Source: a virus. Taken from it: a DNA stretch of 21,598 nucleotides. Of the stretch, positions 6,345 to 14,066 are shown piece by piece (position 1 is the first letter of the stretch; every line of letters starts with the position of its first letter). Under the pieces are notes generated by a model. That model saw only the letters and a program-made list of their open reading frames with translations, made no database searches and was not told the origin of the DNA. The stretch is from positions 1 through 21,598 of the IMG/VR virus record IMGVR_UViG_3300017587_000015; one strand, 5' to 3'. The position numbers and the translations under genes are program-made.

Positions 6345-9300
6345 ATGGCTCTCTCGACTGATTACCTCTATGTAGGGGACAGTGAAGGACTGAAGAAATA
6401 TGACAAGAGTGGTAACCTCTTCGATTCTGTAACGGATAGGGGTGCCTGTAAGAAGGTCACTGTCGACGAGTGGGGGAACATCTATGCACTGTTCACAGAG
6501 AGTAATGGACAGAACACGTTCCGTAAGTTCGACAGTTCGCTTGTTCAACAGTGGTCTGTGTCTTCATATCAAGACAAAGACGACGATACTGGAGACACTG
6601 TAACTCGGGACATTCTGGATACCAATGCAGTCATTCACGTCCCATCAGTCGACAGTATCTACTATGCCACAGAGACGTACTTCGGTGAGGCGAGGATTGG
6701 ACGTATCGATTCAGAGACTGGTGAACACTATGGCGCACTGGAAATAGATAATTCTGTCACTGGAATAACGTGGGATGCTCGTGGATATCTCTGGATTTCG
6801 ACACGTACTAATTCGGATAGTATATATAACGTTCGGAGACTGCTCCACGATGGTCTAACTGACGCAAAGTACTTCATCGACACAGCTAACGCTGCAGACA
6901 ACAACGACCCGATTAAGTCTATCAGGTTCGACAACGAGACGAACAGCATCTATGTCACACCAGTCGATGGAAGTATCAGGAAGTACAAAGCACCCACTGA
7001 TTCGTCATCACTGACGAAGGAATGGGAGAACAGTGGCTACTTCAACGAGTCGTTCACATGTGAGAGTGCAGTTGACGAAAATCGTGCATTCTACCACGGA
7101 ACAGGTGATTCGAATTCTGGACGTGGTGTTGCAAAGATAGACCAATCTGGAGCAGAGGTCTGGCACACTACGCTAAGTGAAGAGATATCAGAGGTCGCTG
7201 TTGACAGAGACCATTCCGTCTATGCGATAAGCGATAATACAGTCACTGGGAGCGAGTACGTCTACAAACTCGACAGCACTGGCACCAAGCAGTTCCAGTT
7301 CAGTGTCGGTAACGAAGTGCACGACATCTCAGTCTTCCAAGACTTCGAGTGTGACCCCTACGCGTGGCGTGACAACCAAGATAACCCGAACTACAAGCAC
7401 GTCGTCGCAGGTGGAGACCTCTACCAGTTCGACGATTCAGGTAATCGCCAGTTCAAGAATACCGATGCAGCGTCGCAGTGCGTTACACTCGACGCAGATG
7501 GAGTAATCTTCGGCGGAGGGTTTCAGTACGTGACTGCATTAGACAACGGAGAGACACTCCTCTGGAAGAATCAACACGACCTTAACAGGGCGTGTAAAGG
7601 TATCGACCATCACGAGAACGGATACCTCTACGCTGCTGACCAGAACAGCGCCAATGGTGCACGGATACTTCGGATGAGTGAACGTGACGGCTTCGTCGAG
7701 TACGAGTATACACATTCGACGTACGATGAAGCGAACGACGTTGCCTGCGCTCGATGGGACGAGGAGTACTACTTCGTCGGAACGAAGTCTGGTGTCATTG
7801 TCGGAAGCGAGACTGGTGCTGTCGTGAAGATGAGTGGCTCCGGTTCAGAAATCTGGAAGAGAGATATGACACCAGAGCCTGTGAGTGTTGATGCGACACA
7901 CAAGGGAGAACCCGGTACGGTAAGTGGTGGCATGTTGGTGAATACAGAGCCTGAGGTCGTAGTAGCTGCTCGTAAAACAGGTTACAACGACGTTGCAACG
8001 GAGCGAAAGATAAAGGACCTTGGTGACAGTATCGGGTTTGAGACTTCCTCCTCAACTACAGACAAGAACGATACTGCTGCTGGTACGTGGGGAGACGACG
8101 AATCTAGTCCACGAACAAAAGTCGTCGATGAAGATGAAGATAAAAGTATCTCGTACGACAAGTTCAACGCAACACTCGTCGTAGATGAAATTAGCGAAGT
8201 CGCTCGATTCATCGACCAGTTCGGTTCAACGAGATGGGAGGCCCCTCTCGATGCAGGTAGTGCCGATGATTCGGCAATCTATCCGTCGAGTAGTGGACAC
8301 GAGTTCCTCTACACATCGACGCCGACGAATAGCGTCAAGGTTAGCAGTTCCGCAACTCCGACAACGAGCGAAACGGATATCCCGACAGCTAGTACGAGTA
8401 CGTTGTTCGATAGCGTGGCGACTGCAACGACGAGTGAGACGCTTCTCAAAGAGATTTCAATCTCGAACAAAGTCAGTCCATCGACGCAACTTCCCATCTC
8501 GAATACGGCGATTCAGGCTGATACTGAGAGCACGATTCTGTCACCGACGACGACGTTACTCTCGCCTGATGTTGTTGCCGATGCAGATACAAAGGCAAAC
8601 GTCTTACGACCAGACGTATTCCTCAACATCAGTGACTCTGATACGCAGAGTGTGACAGTTTCGACACCTAACGTTCCACAACTCAGCGTGACAACGACTG
8701 TTTCACTGAAGGAACAACTCACGCAATCGTCACTGCAACTTGCGACATCGACGATTACGGCAACGGTGTCAGAGACTGGAGCGACGGGTAATTCACTATT
8801 AACAGATGTATCGACACTCGTGAACATAAGTAATTCGTTCACAGAGTCGTTATCAGAATCGTCGTTGCTCACGCGACCAATCGGTGTGAAGTCGAGCAGA
8901 CAGATTGCCAGTTCGTACACGCAGTCTATTCTGCGGAGCGTGAGTGTGCCTGTAATCAATCTTGATGAATTTGCGGATGCAGACACCACGACGATTACGG
9001 AACAGCCTGACGTGAAGCTGAACAGCTCTCAAGCACTTCCGTCGAAAGTCGAACTGTCGGTGCTACTGACAGTTCCGGCAACTGTAACGACGACACAGGA
9101 ACGGCTCGACGTTCGTCTGAACGGTGTTTTGACACCAGTCGCATCGACGGTTGTGACAACCACGTCATTAAGGAAATCCGTGGCCTCGTCGAAGGAATCA
9201 GTGGTCGACACAGTCCCGACAATCAGTTCGGGAATCCGTGAATCTGTAGTCGACCCGACTATTGCGAATACAACTTCAGTGAAAACAACGGTGTTCGCTG

Positions 9301-9377
9301 GTGCAAATCGAAATACGTATTCCATCGAACCGACAGTACAGACGTTCGGTGACTACAATACATTCGAAAATGTATAG
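6345..9377 (+). CDS. Beta-propeller plus Ser/Thr-rich stalk protein (probable host-recognition fibre)
   Basis: 1010 residues. Residues 1 to about 510 are repeated beta-propeller blades of the PQQ/WD-like kind: recurring strands such as NIYALF, GYLWIST, NSIYVT and SVYAI, each followed by a turn with Asp-x-x-Gly and a basic or aromatic strand (FRKFD, YVYKLD). Residues about 510-650 are a linker with acidic patches (VDEDEDKS). From about 655 to the end the protein is an irregularly repetitive Ser/Thr/Val-rich stalk with recurring PDV and SxTxSxL patterns and almost no aromatic residues. No signal peptide is seen. Propeller plus stalk suits a virion spike or fibre that binds cell-surface glycans or S-layer; Ser/Thr richness would allow glycosylation. 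The stalk is a low-complexity sequence, so homology to other proteins would be hard to show. It ends just inside the next promoter-like element. Confidence 0.7.
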   Translation: MALSTDYLYVGDSEGLKKYDKSGNLFDSVTDRGACKKVTVDEWGNIYALFTESNGQNTFRKFDSSLVQQWSVSSYQDKDDDTGDTVTRDILDTNAVIHVPSVDSIYYATETYFGEARIGRIDSETGEHYGALEIDNSVTGITWDARGYLWISTRTNSDSIYNVRRLLHDGLTDAKYFIDTANAADNNDPIKSIRFDNETNSIYVTPVDGSIRKYKAPTDSSSLTKEWENSGYFNESFTCESAVDENRAFYHGTGDSNSGRGVAKIDQSGAEVWHTTLSEEISEVAVDRDHSVYAISDNTVTGSEYVYKLDSTGTKQFQFSVGNEVHDISVFQDFECDPYAWRDNQDNPNYKHVVAGGDLYQFDDSGNRQFKNTDAASQCVTLDADGVIFGGGFQYVTALDNGETLLWKNQHDLNRACKGIDHHENGYLYAADQNSANGARILRMSERDGFVEYEYTHSTYDEANDVACARWDEEYYFVGTKSGVIVGSETGAVVKMSGSGSEIWKRDMTPEPVSVDATHKGEPGTVSGGMLVNTEPEVVVAARKTGYNDVATERKIKDLGDSIGFETSSSTTDKNDTAAGTWGDDESSPRTKVVDEDEDKSISYDKFNATLVVDEISEVARFIDQFGSTRWEAPLDAGSADDSAIYPSSSGHEFLYTSTPTNSVKVSSSATPTTSETDIPTASTSTLFDSVATATTSETLLKEISISNKVSPSTQLPISNTAIQADTESTILSPTTTLLSPDVVADADTKANVLRPDVFLNISDSDTQSVTVSTPNVPQLSVTTTVSLKEQLTQSSLQLATSTITATVSETGATGNSLLTDVSTLVNISNSFTESLSESSLLTRPIGVKSSRQIASSYTQSILRSVSVPVINLDEFADADTTTITEQPDVKLNSSQALPSKVELSVLLTVPATVTTTQERLDVRLNGVLTPVASTVVTTTSLRKSVASSKESVVDTVPTISSGIRESVVDPTIANTTSVKTTVFAGANRNTYSIEPTVQTFGDYNTFENV

Positions 9378-9404
9378 ACAAGCGAACAGAACGGTAAAGT
9401 ATAC
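9373..9404 (+). promoter_or_regulatory. Promoter-like element 4 (upstream of GLYN copy 4)
   Basis: TATAGACAAGCGAACAGAAC followed by GGTAAAGTATAC. It matches elements 1 and 2 in the TATAGACA and GAACAGAA parts. With GTAAAGTATAC as TATA-like box the transcript would start near 9424, 15 bases before the ATG at 9439. It would let the second half of the surface-protein cassette be expressed separately. Confidence 0.5.
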
Positions 9405-9438
9405 AGAGAACTAATTGCAACATAAGAGGATACAAACA

Positions 9439-9831
9439 ATGACACAGCAACTATTCAACGAAGGAGAAACGTTCGTCCTGAACAATGCGATGGGTGGAGT
9501 AACGTACGAGATTGGACTGTACAACGATTCGACGGATTCCCTCACGGATTCCGCGACGTACAGTTCGATTACGACTGAGCCGGCAGGTTCTGCGTATGCA
9601 AGCCAGACTGCTTCCGGAACCGTGTCGCTCAATGGGTCGAGCAATGGACAGGTCGACATCGACCTTGTGACGTTCGACGTGAGCGACTCGTCGCAGACAG
9701 TCGATTCCGTCTACATCCGTGACAATGCTTCCGGCGACCTTATCGCCGCGAACGCACTCGGCTCTTCGTACGACCTTTCTACAGAAGGTGGTAAGTTAGA
9801 GGTTGATGGTGCAGGCTTCACGCTTGACTAA
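9439..9831 (+). CDS. GLYN-family small structural protein, copy 4
   Basis: 130 residues, MTQQLFNEGETFVLNNAMGG onwards. It is closest to copy 1 (4800): both share YEIGLYNDSTD, a SITTEP or DITTEP step, S/V-x-TVDSV or TVDAV, and an ending in LD. The frame is open back to a TTG at 9415, but the ATG at 9439 aligns with the start of the other three copies and is used here. It has its own promoter-like element and is followed by the AT-rich propeller gene, repeating the order GLYN protein then propeller protein seen at 5808-9377. This arrangement suggests the GLYN proteins anchor, fold or cap the fibres, but that is inference. Confidence 0.6.
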   Translation: MTQQLFNEGETFVLNNAMGGVTYEIGLYNDSTDSLTDSATYSSITTEPAGSAYASQTASGTVSLNGSSNGQVDIDLVTFDVSDSSQTVDSVYIRDNASGDLIAANALGSSYDLSTEGGKLEVDGAGFTLD

Positions 9832-9889
9832 CAATAGAGTATAGATATATGAATAACCAAATGGATAATTCAACAAAGGTGAATAAATA

Positions 9890-10963
9890 ATGGCTTGGGA
9901 TGATGACAAAGGACCCGGTGATGGGCTTCCGTCGAGTGAATGGGACGCGATGGTAGCAGACCAGAAGTCTCGTGCGCCAATTACTGTTTCCGGTACTGAG
10001 CCAGCGGTTGGTCCAGAAGGTGCTATTTGGATAGAACTAGTTGATGCTATTACTCTTCAATATGGTACATCTTCGTATGTATTGTATGGAAAAAGTCCAA
10101 TCCCAGACGCGAGTGGAAATCTTTGGGCTGTTGATGAGTACGATAAACTTGTTGGGTATGACCCAGATACTGATACAGAACTTCTAAGTACCGACCTCCC
10201 TGACTTTTCTAACGGAATGGGTGTTGGGCAAAATAATATATTCATTGGTGGTTTCTTCGAGGCATTCGCCTACGACAAAACAGATGGCACAGAAGTCTGG
10301 CAAATCAACGCTGAGAACCGTTTCGGAAGTGGTGGTGTTGAAGCTTTCACTGCTGACGACAGTAATAATCGTGCCTTTATGTCAGCCAGTGATGAGGAGC
10401 AAGTAAATGCTATTGACGCATCCACTGGTAGTTCTGACTGGAGTTATAGAAAAAATAATACAGAAACAATAGAATTCCTGTCATATGACCCTGAACGGGG
10501 TGTTGTCTACTTTGGAACAGGTGGTGGCATATTTGGAGAACTGCCTGAGAGTGGTAGTAGTCCAAATTGGAGAAAAACTAATGGAACGTCTTCTATTAAA
10601 AGGATGGTTAGTGATGGTAGTTATCTGTATGTCATGTATGGTTCAACTATTGTAAAAATTGACCCCACTGATGGTTCTGAAATATGGAGTGTTACAGACA
10701 GCGTTTGGAATGATATTGGACTATTAGGTCAGTCACTATACGCCTTAAATGGACCTTCCACAACACTGGAAAAAATTGATACAAGTAATGGGAGTGTAAC
10801 AGTGTCTGATATTAACATTCCAAATGTTGATGATACAGATATTACATCCATAACATCCTATCGACAAAATATTTACGCATCAACAGCATTCGCAGAGTAT
10901 GTAGAAACTACTAAATATTCACAGTACGTGAGTAATGGGAATATTTGGATGAGTGAAAAGTAA
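9890..10963 (+). CDS. Beta-propeller protein, AT-rich gene
   Basis: 357 residues. The N-terminal 30 residues (MAWDDDKGPGDGLPSSEWDA) look like a separate attachment peptide. The rest is a PQQ-like propeller with blades such as NLWAVDEYDKLVGYDPDTD, FEAFAYDKTDGTEVWQI, NAIDASTGSSDWSY, and YVMYGSTIVKIDPTDGSEIW, each ending in the Asp-x-x-(T/D)G-x-x-x-W step typical of PQQ-like repeats. It has no stalk of its own; the following gene is almost pure stalk. GGTGA (9878-9882) sits 7 bases before the ATG, fixing the start. Base composition is odd: many lines here are about 30-37% G+C by hand count, against 55-58% in the terminase region, with unusual codons such as ATA, AAA and AAT. That suggests recent acquisition or swapping of this receptor-binding gene. 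Confidence 0.7.
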   Translation: MAWDDDKGPGDGLPSSEWDAMVADQKSRAPITVSGTEPAVGPEGAIWIELVDAITLQYGTSSYVLYGKSPIPDASGNLWAVDEYDKLVGYDPDTDTELLSTDLPDFSNGMGVGQNNIFIGGFFEAFAYDKTDGTEVWQINAENRFGSGGVEAFTADDSNNRAFMSASDEEQVNAIDASTGSSDWSYRKNNTETIEFLSYDPERGVVYFGTGGGIFGELPESGSSPNWRKTNGTSSIKRMVSDGSYLYVMYGSTIVKIDPTDGSEIWSVTDSVWNDIGLLGQSLYALNGPSTTLEKIDTSNGSVTVSDINIPNVDDTDITSITSYRQNIYASTAFAEYVETTKYSQYVSNGNIWMSEK

Positions 10964-10971
10964 CGAAATAG

Positions 10972-12588
10972 ATGAGTGTCAGATTCGACGAGTGGAAGTT
11001 CCCTGAAACCTTTGGCGAGGACACAGCGGATACCTTCCTCAAGTTTCCGGAGACGTTTGACGAGGATAGTGGCGACTACGCTCTCTTCCCGTGGCAATTT
11101 CCACAAACTTTCGAAACATCTGGCACTTCAGTAACAGCATCAAAGGTGTCTGCGTCTACCTCGATGAATGCAGCTACTGCATCTGTACCAGCTACATCTG
11201 CGACTGCATCGAAGGTACCTTCGTCCACCTCGATGAATGCAGCTACTGCATCTGTACCAACTACATCTGCTACTGCATCGAAGGTGTCTTCGTCTGCATC
11301 GATGCAGACACCAGAACTTACAGTTACTACATCTGCTACTGCAACGAAGGTGTCTTCGTCTGCATCGATGAATATAACTACTGCATCTTTACCGACTACA
11401 TCTGCGACTGCAACGAAGGTCTCTTCGTCTACCTCGATGAATACAGCTACTGCATCTGTACCGACTACATCTGCTACTGCAACGAAGGTGTCTTCGTCTG
11501 CATCGATGCAGTCCCCAACAGTAACAGTTACTACATCTGCGACTGCATCGAAAGAAACTTCCAGTGCCTCGATGAATACAGCTACTGCATCTGTACCGAC
11601 TACATCTGCTACTGCAACGAAGCTATCTTCGTCTGCATCGATGCAGTCACCAGCAGTTACAACGAGAAAGGGTGCTACTGCAACAAAGACGAGTGCATCT
11701 TCCTCGATGAATGCGGCGATTGCACAGAAGCCACTCACGTCAGCAACTGCGACGAAGGAAGTAGCAACTTCCTCGATGAGACAGGGAGTTGTCACGACTA
11801 TTCTTCCAGTCAGTGCCAGTAAGGTCGCTGGTACTACGTCGATGGAGACAGGCAGTGTGCTGCCAATCGAGAAGGTTGTTGCGAGCAAGAGTGCATCGGT
11901 TGCAGCGATGGAGAGTCCATCGGTACTGGAAATCGAGATAGCTGTTCCGACGAAGGTTGCCGGAACTTCGTCGATGAATACAGGAGCAGTAACTCCAGTA
12001 CTGCCTGGAACTGCGACGAAGGTTGCTGGAACTTCGTCGATGAGTACTGCAGTAGCGAAACCATTTGTTGATTCATCGACACAATCTGTTAGACCAACAT
12101 CTTCTATACTTCCAGCGAACAGTGTTGTTGGGCAAGGAGAATCCAGTGTTCTGTTCAAGTCGTTTGCATCCCCACTATCAATCTTTGATACGGCAGAGGC
12201 TAATACAAGTGGACAGAAGAGTCAAGTGCTTACGACACTAACACAATTACAAGTAACTGGTAATTCCACGACGAATACTGTTACGACAGCACCAGTTGTC
12301 ACGGTGGTTGGCACAGACGCTGTTCCACCGAACCTGACACTCGATTCCGTGACGACGCCTGTGGATGTAACGGTGTTCGATGTTGACTTGAGTTACAGGG
12401 TCGATGCGGATTCGACTCTCATCGCAGTTAGCATCGGAGAGAAGACGAGTTTCGCACGACGCTCCGGTTTCAACATCGACAATAACGTGAATACGGTAAG
12501 TGAGTTTGTAACTGCTGGAACAAAGGCGAAAGAATCAGACGTTCAGAAAGTGTTCAACCGGAAGTTCGGTGGACGAAGCAACGTGTAA
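10972..12588 (+). CDS. Tandem-repeat stalk protein (probable fibre shaft)
   Basis: 538 residues in three parts. Residues 1-54 hold three copies of a FPETF-like motif (KFPETF at 9 and 24, QFPQTF at 42) within an acidic, aromatic segment. Residues 55-368 are fourteen tandem units of 22-23 residues with consensus TATKVSSSxSMNxATASVPTTSA; a Met recurs at residues 65, 88, 111, 133, 156, 179, 201, 224, 246, 269, 291, 313, 335 and 357, and a Lys normally lies seven residues before it. Residues from about 440 (VTTAPVVTVVGT) to the end are a less repetitive, more acidic domain ending KVFNRKFGGRSNV. It starts 8 bases after the propeller gene, so the two may form one fibre from separate head and shaft chains. 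A stalk or fibre role is inferred from repeat type and context; no known family is recognised. Translation start ATG 10972 has no Shine-Dalgarno. Confidence 0.6.
   Translation: MSVRFDEWKFPETFGEDTADTFLKFPETFDEDSGDYALFPWQFPQTFETSGTSVTASKVSASTSMNAATASVPATSATASKVPSSTSMNAATASVPTTSATASKVSSSASMQTPELTVTTSATATKVSSSASMNITTASLPTTSATATKVSSSTSMNTATASVPTTSATATKVSSSASMQSPTVTVTTSATASKETSSASMNTATASVPTTSATATKLSSSASMQSPAVTTRKGATATKTSASSSMNAAIAQKPLTSATATKEVATSSMRQGVVTTILPVSASKVAGTTSMETGSVLPIEKVVASKSASVAAMESPSVLEIEIAVPTKVAGTSSMNTGAVTPVLPGTATKVAGTSSMSTAVAKPFVDSSTQSVRPTSSILPANSVVGQGESSVLFKSFASPLSIFDTAEANTSGQKSQVLTTLTQLQVTGNSTTNTVTTAPVVTVVGTDAVPPNLTLDSVTTPVDVTVFDVDLSYRVDADSTLIAVSIGEKTSFARRSGFNIDNNVNTVSEFVTAGTKAKESDVQKVFNRKFGGRSNV
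11134..12075 (+). repeat. Fourteen in-frame tandem repeats, 66 or 69 bp each
   Basis: Unit lengths, judged from the recurring ATG (Met) codon, are 69, 69, 66, 69, 69, 66, 69, 66, 69 and then 66 bp. The first eight units are nearly identical in DNA, often sharing runs such as TCGATGAATACAGCTACTGC, and follow an N-N-Q, N-N-Q, N-Q order (residue after the Met), a sign of duplication in blocks of two or three units. The last five are diverged. Such arrays change length easily by recombination or slippage. Confidence 0.85.
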
Positions 12589-12597
12589 GGTGATACT

Positions 12598-12999
12598 ATG
12601 CCAATGCAACCAAGTGATGATACGTTCTACATAAAGGAAGGGAATACTGTTCCACTCCTGCAGGGACAGCTTACTGACGAGAACAATAGACCTCTCAACC
12701 TACAGTTCGCGGAGGGGGTGAAGTTTCGTATGTACGACCCTCGCTCTGGAGAGACAGTTCTCTTCCGTGGAGCAATCATTCAAAATGAATCGAACGGTGT
12801 TGTACAGTTTGCGTGGAAACAGAATGAGACAGAGAATCCGGGTCGCTACAGAGCAGAGTTCGTCGTACAGTATCCGTCTGGTCGAGAGGAGTCGTTCCCG
12901 AACTTCGGATATCGTGACGTGATGATTTGGGGAACTGAAAAGTCGTCACAGATTCCTGTTGGAGACGACCTCGACGGATGGTTGGAAGGTGATTACTGA
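12598..12999 (+). CDS. BppU-like beta-sandwich virion protein
   Basis: 133 residues. The pattern FYIKEGNTVPLLQGQLTD, then VKFRMYDP, a strand with AIIQNESNGVVQFAW, then PGRYRAEFVVQYPSGREESFPNFGYRDV, follows the N-terminal immunoglobulin-like domain of phage baseplate upper proteins (BppU) and related small virion proteins: an IKxGDT-like opening, a GxxxYxAEF step and a FPNxGY ending. These domains attach receptor-binding proteins to baseplates or capsids, which fits its place directly after the stalk gene. GGTGATACT precedes the ATG by a normal distance. The stop overlaps the next ATG by one base (TGATG), so the next gene is translationally coupled. The resemblance is by motif reading, not a search. 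Confidence 0.55.
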   Translation: MPMQPSDDTFYIKEGNTVPLLQGQLTDENNRPLNLQFAEGVKFRMYDPRSGETVLFRGAIIQNESNGVVQFAWKQNETENPGRYRAEFVVQYPSGREESFPNFGYRDVMIWGTEKSSQIPVGDDLDGWLEGDY

Positions 13000-14048
13000 T
13001 GGCTACATACAGAGAAGGCGAAGTTGTCGAAGTGAACGTCGACGGTTCGGGTGAGCGTGGTGTCGTTACAGGTGTCTTCGAGCAACCAGTCAACTGGCCT
13101 ACGGGAGATGATGGTGAAGATGAGACGATACAGGGGACTCCAGAGAATCCCGTCTACATCATCTCACTCGTTTCTGGTGGGTCGAGAGCATACCGAGAGG
13201 ATGAGATGAAGTCATCACAGTTCGATGAGGAGATGCCTGATGTGGAGGATGCAGTTGAAGATATCGAGATGTCGTCGTTGGAGATAGTGCCGGGAGATGG
13301 TCGAGAAGGCTCCGATAAGAACGACGATGGCTCTGCATCAGACAAGGAGAACGACATCGATTTCAGTGATTCCATCATCGAAGGACTGAAGAATAAGGTA
13401 GAGGAACACAACGAAGAGTACGGCGACGAACCAGGGAAACGTGTGACTCTCGACATGTTGAAGGCAGTGTTCCGTCGTGGAGCAGGAGCATACTCCGACT
13501 CACATAGAGAAGGCATCTCGCGTAACCAGTGGGCGTACGCCAGAGTCGACGCGTTCCTCTATCTGGTGAGGAACGGTGAGCCTGAGAACGAGAACTACAC
13601 ACAGGACAACGACTTGCTCCCTGAAGACCATCCACGATACACAGGAAGCGATGTGACGGATGCATCGTGGTACGGTTGGTACGACCATGTCGACGATGTG
13701 GAAGAGCTTGCGGCTGTCAAGAGCGAGCTTGAGAAACGACTGCGTGCCAACAACGTCGCCACACTGTCACGAACTCGTGGAACGAGCGAGATGACGTACG
13801 ATGAACTGATTGACGTTCCCGGTGTTGATGACCCCGGTGTCGGATGGGACGAGTACCCAGATTCGTGGGAGGAGTCGGAGCAACCGAACCGACTCATCCT
13901 GCTCAAAGCGTGGTCATCGATGGGCGGAACGTGGCGTGGATGTTTCAGAGAGATGACGACTAACATGACACCACGTCGTGCACGGAAACTGTGCAGTTCG
14001 ATGAAGGACGAAGTGTATGGAACCGAAGAATGGAGAGGTTTTGCGTGA
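12999..14048 (+). CDS. Multi-domain virion-associated protein sharing a module with the protease fusion
   Basis: 349 residues. Residues 1-70 look like a small SH3- or Tudor-like barrel (GEVVEVNVDG, RGVVTGVF, NPVYIISLVSGG). Residues 75-125 are an acidic linker. Residues 148-211 contain LKAVFRRGAGAYSDSHR, then QWAYARVDAFLYLVRNG, then YTQDNDLLPEDHP; the same module, more diverged, is in the protease fusion at residues 580-646 (VYRRGIKSYD, WAIERVREYANLLEAG, YSEDNNLLPSNHP). Residues 265-349 form another conserved-looking part with RLILLKAWSSMGGTWRGCF and ARKLCSSMKDEVYGTEEWRG, including Cys316 and Cys332. Functions are unknown; occurrence beside head and tail genes suggests virion assembly. GGTGA lies upstream, and the start overlaps the previous stop. 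Confidence 0.55.
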   Translation: MATYREGEVVEVNVDGSGERGVVTGVFEQPVNWPTGDDGEDETIQGTPENPVYIISLVSGGSRAYREDEMKSSQFDEEMPDVEDAVEDIEMSSLEIVPGDGREGSDKNDDGSASDKENDIDFSDSIIEGLKNKVEEHNEEYGDEPGKRVTLDMLKAVFRRGAGAYSDSHREGISRNQWAYARVDAFLYLVRNGEPENENYTQDNDLLPEDHPRYTGSDVTDASWYGWYDHVDDVEELAAVKSELEKRLRANNVATLSRTRGTSEMTYDELIDVPGVDDPGVGWDEYPDSWEESEQPNRLILLKAWSSMGGTWRGCFREMTTNMTPRRARKLCSSMKDEVYGTEEWRGFA

Positions 14049-14066
14049 TAGAGAGAATCTAAACAT

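Noticed and set aside
11134-12075. Repeat array considered as CRISPR
   Set aside because: Units are directly adjacent without unique spacers, are 66-69 bp, and stay in frame within a long coding gene.
11076-12158. 360-residue open frame on the minus strand over the repeat array
   Set aside because: The regular 66-69-bp repeats lack stops in several frames; the + strand frame has the operon context and flanking non-repeat domains.
4800-12588. Diversity-generating retroelement for the fibre genes
   Set aside because: No reverse transcriptase is visible in the window and no pair of repeats differs mainly at adenines; the paralogues are simply diverged.
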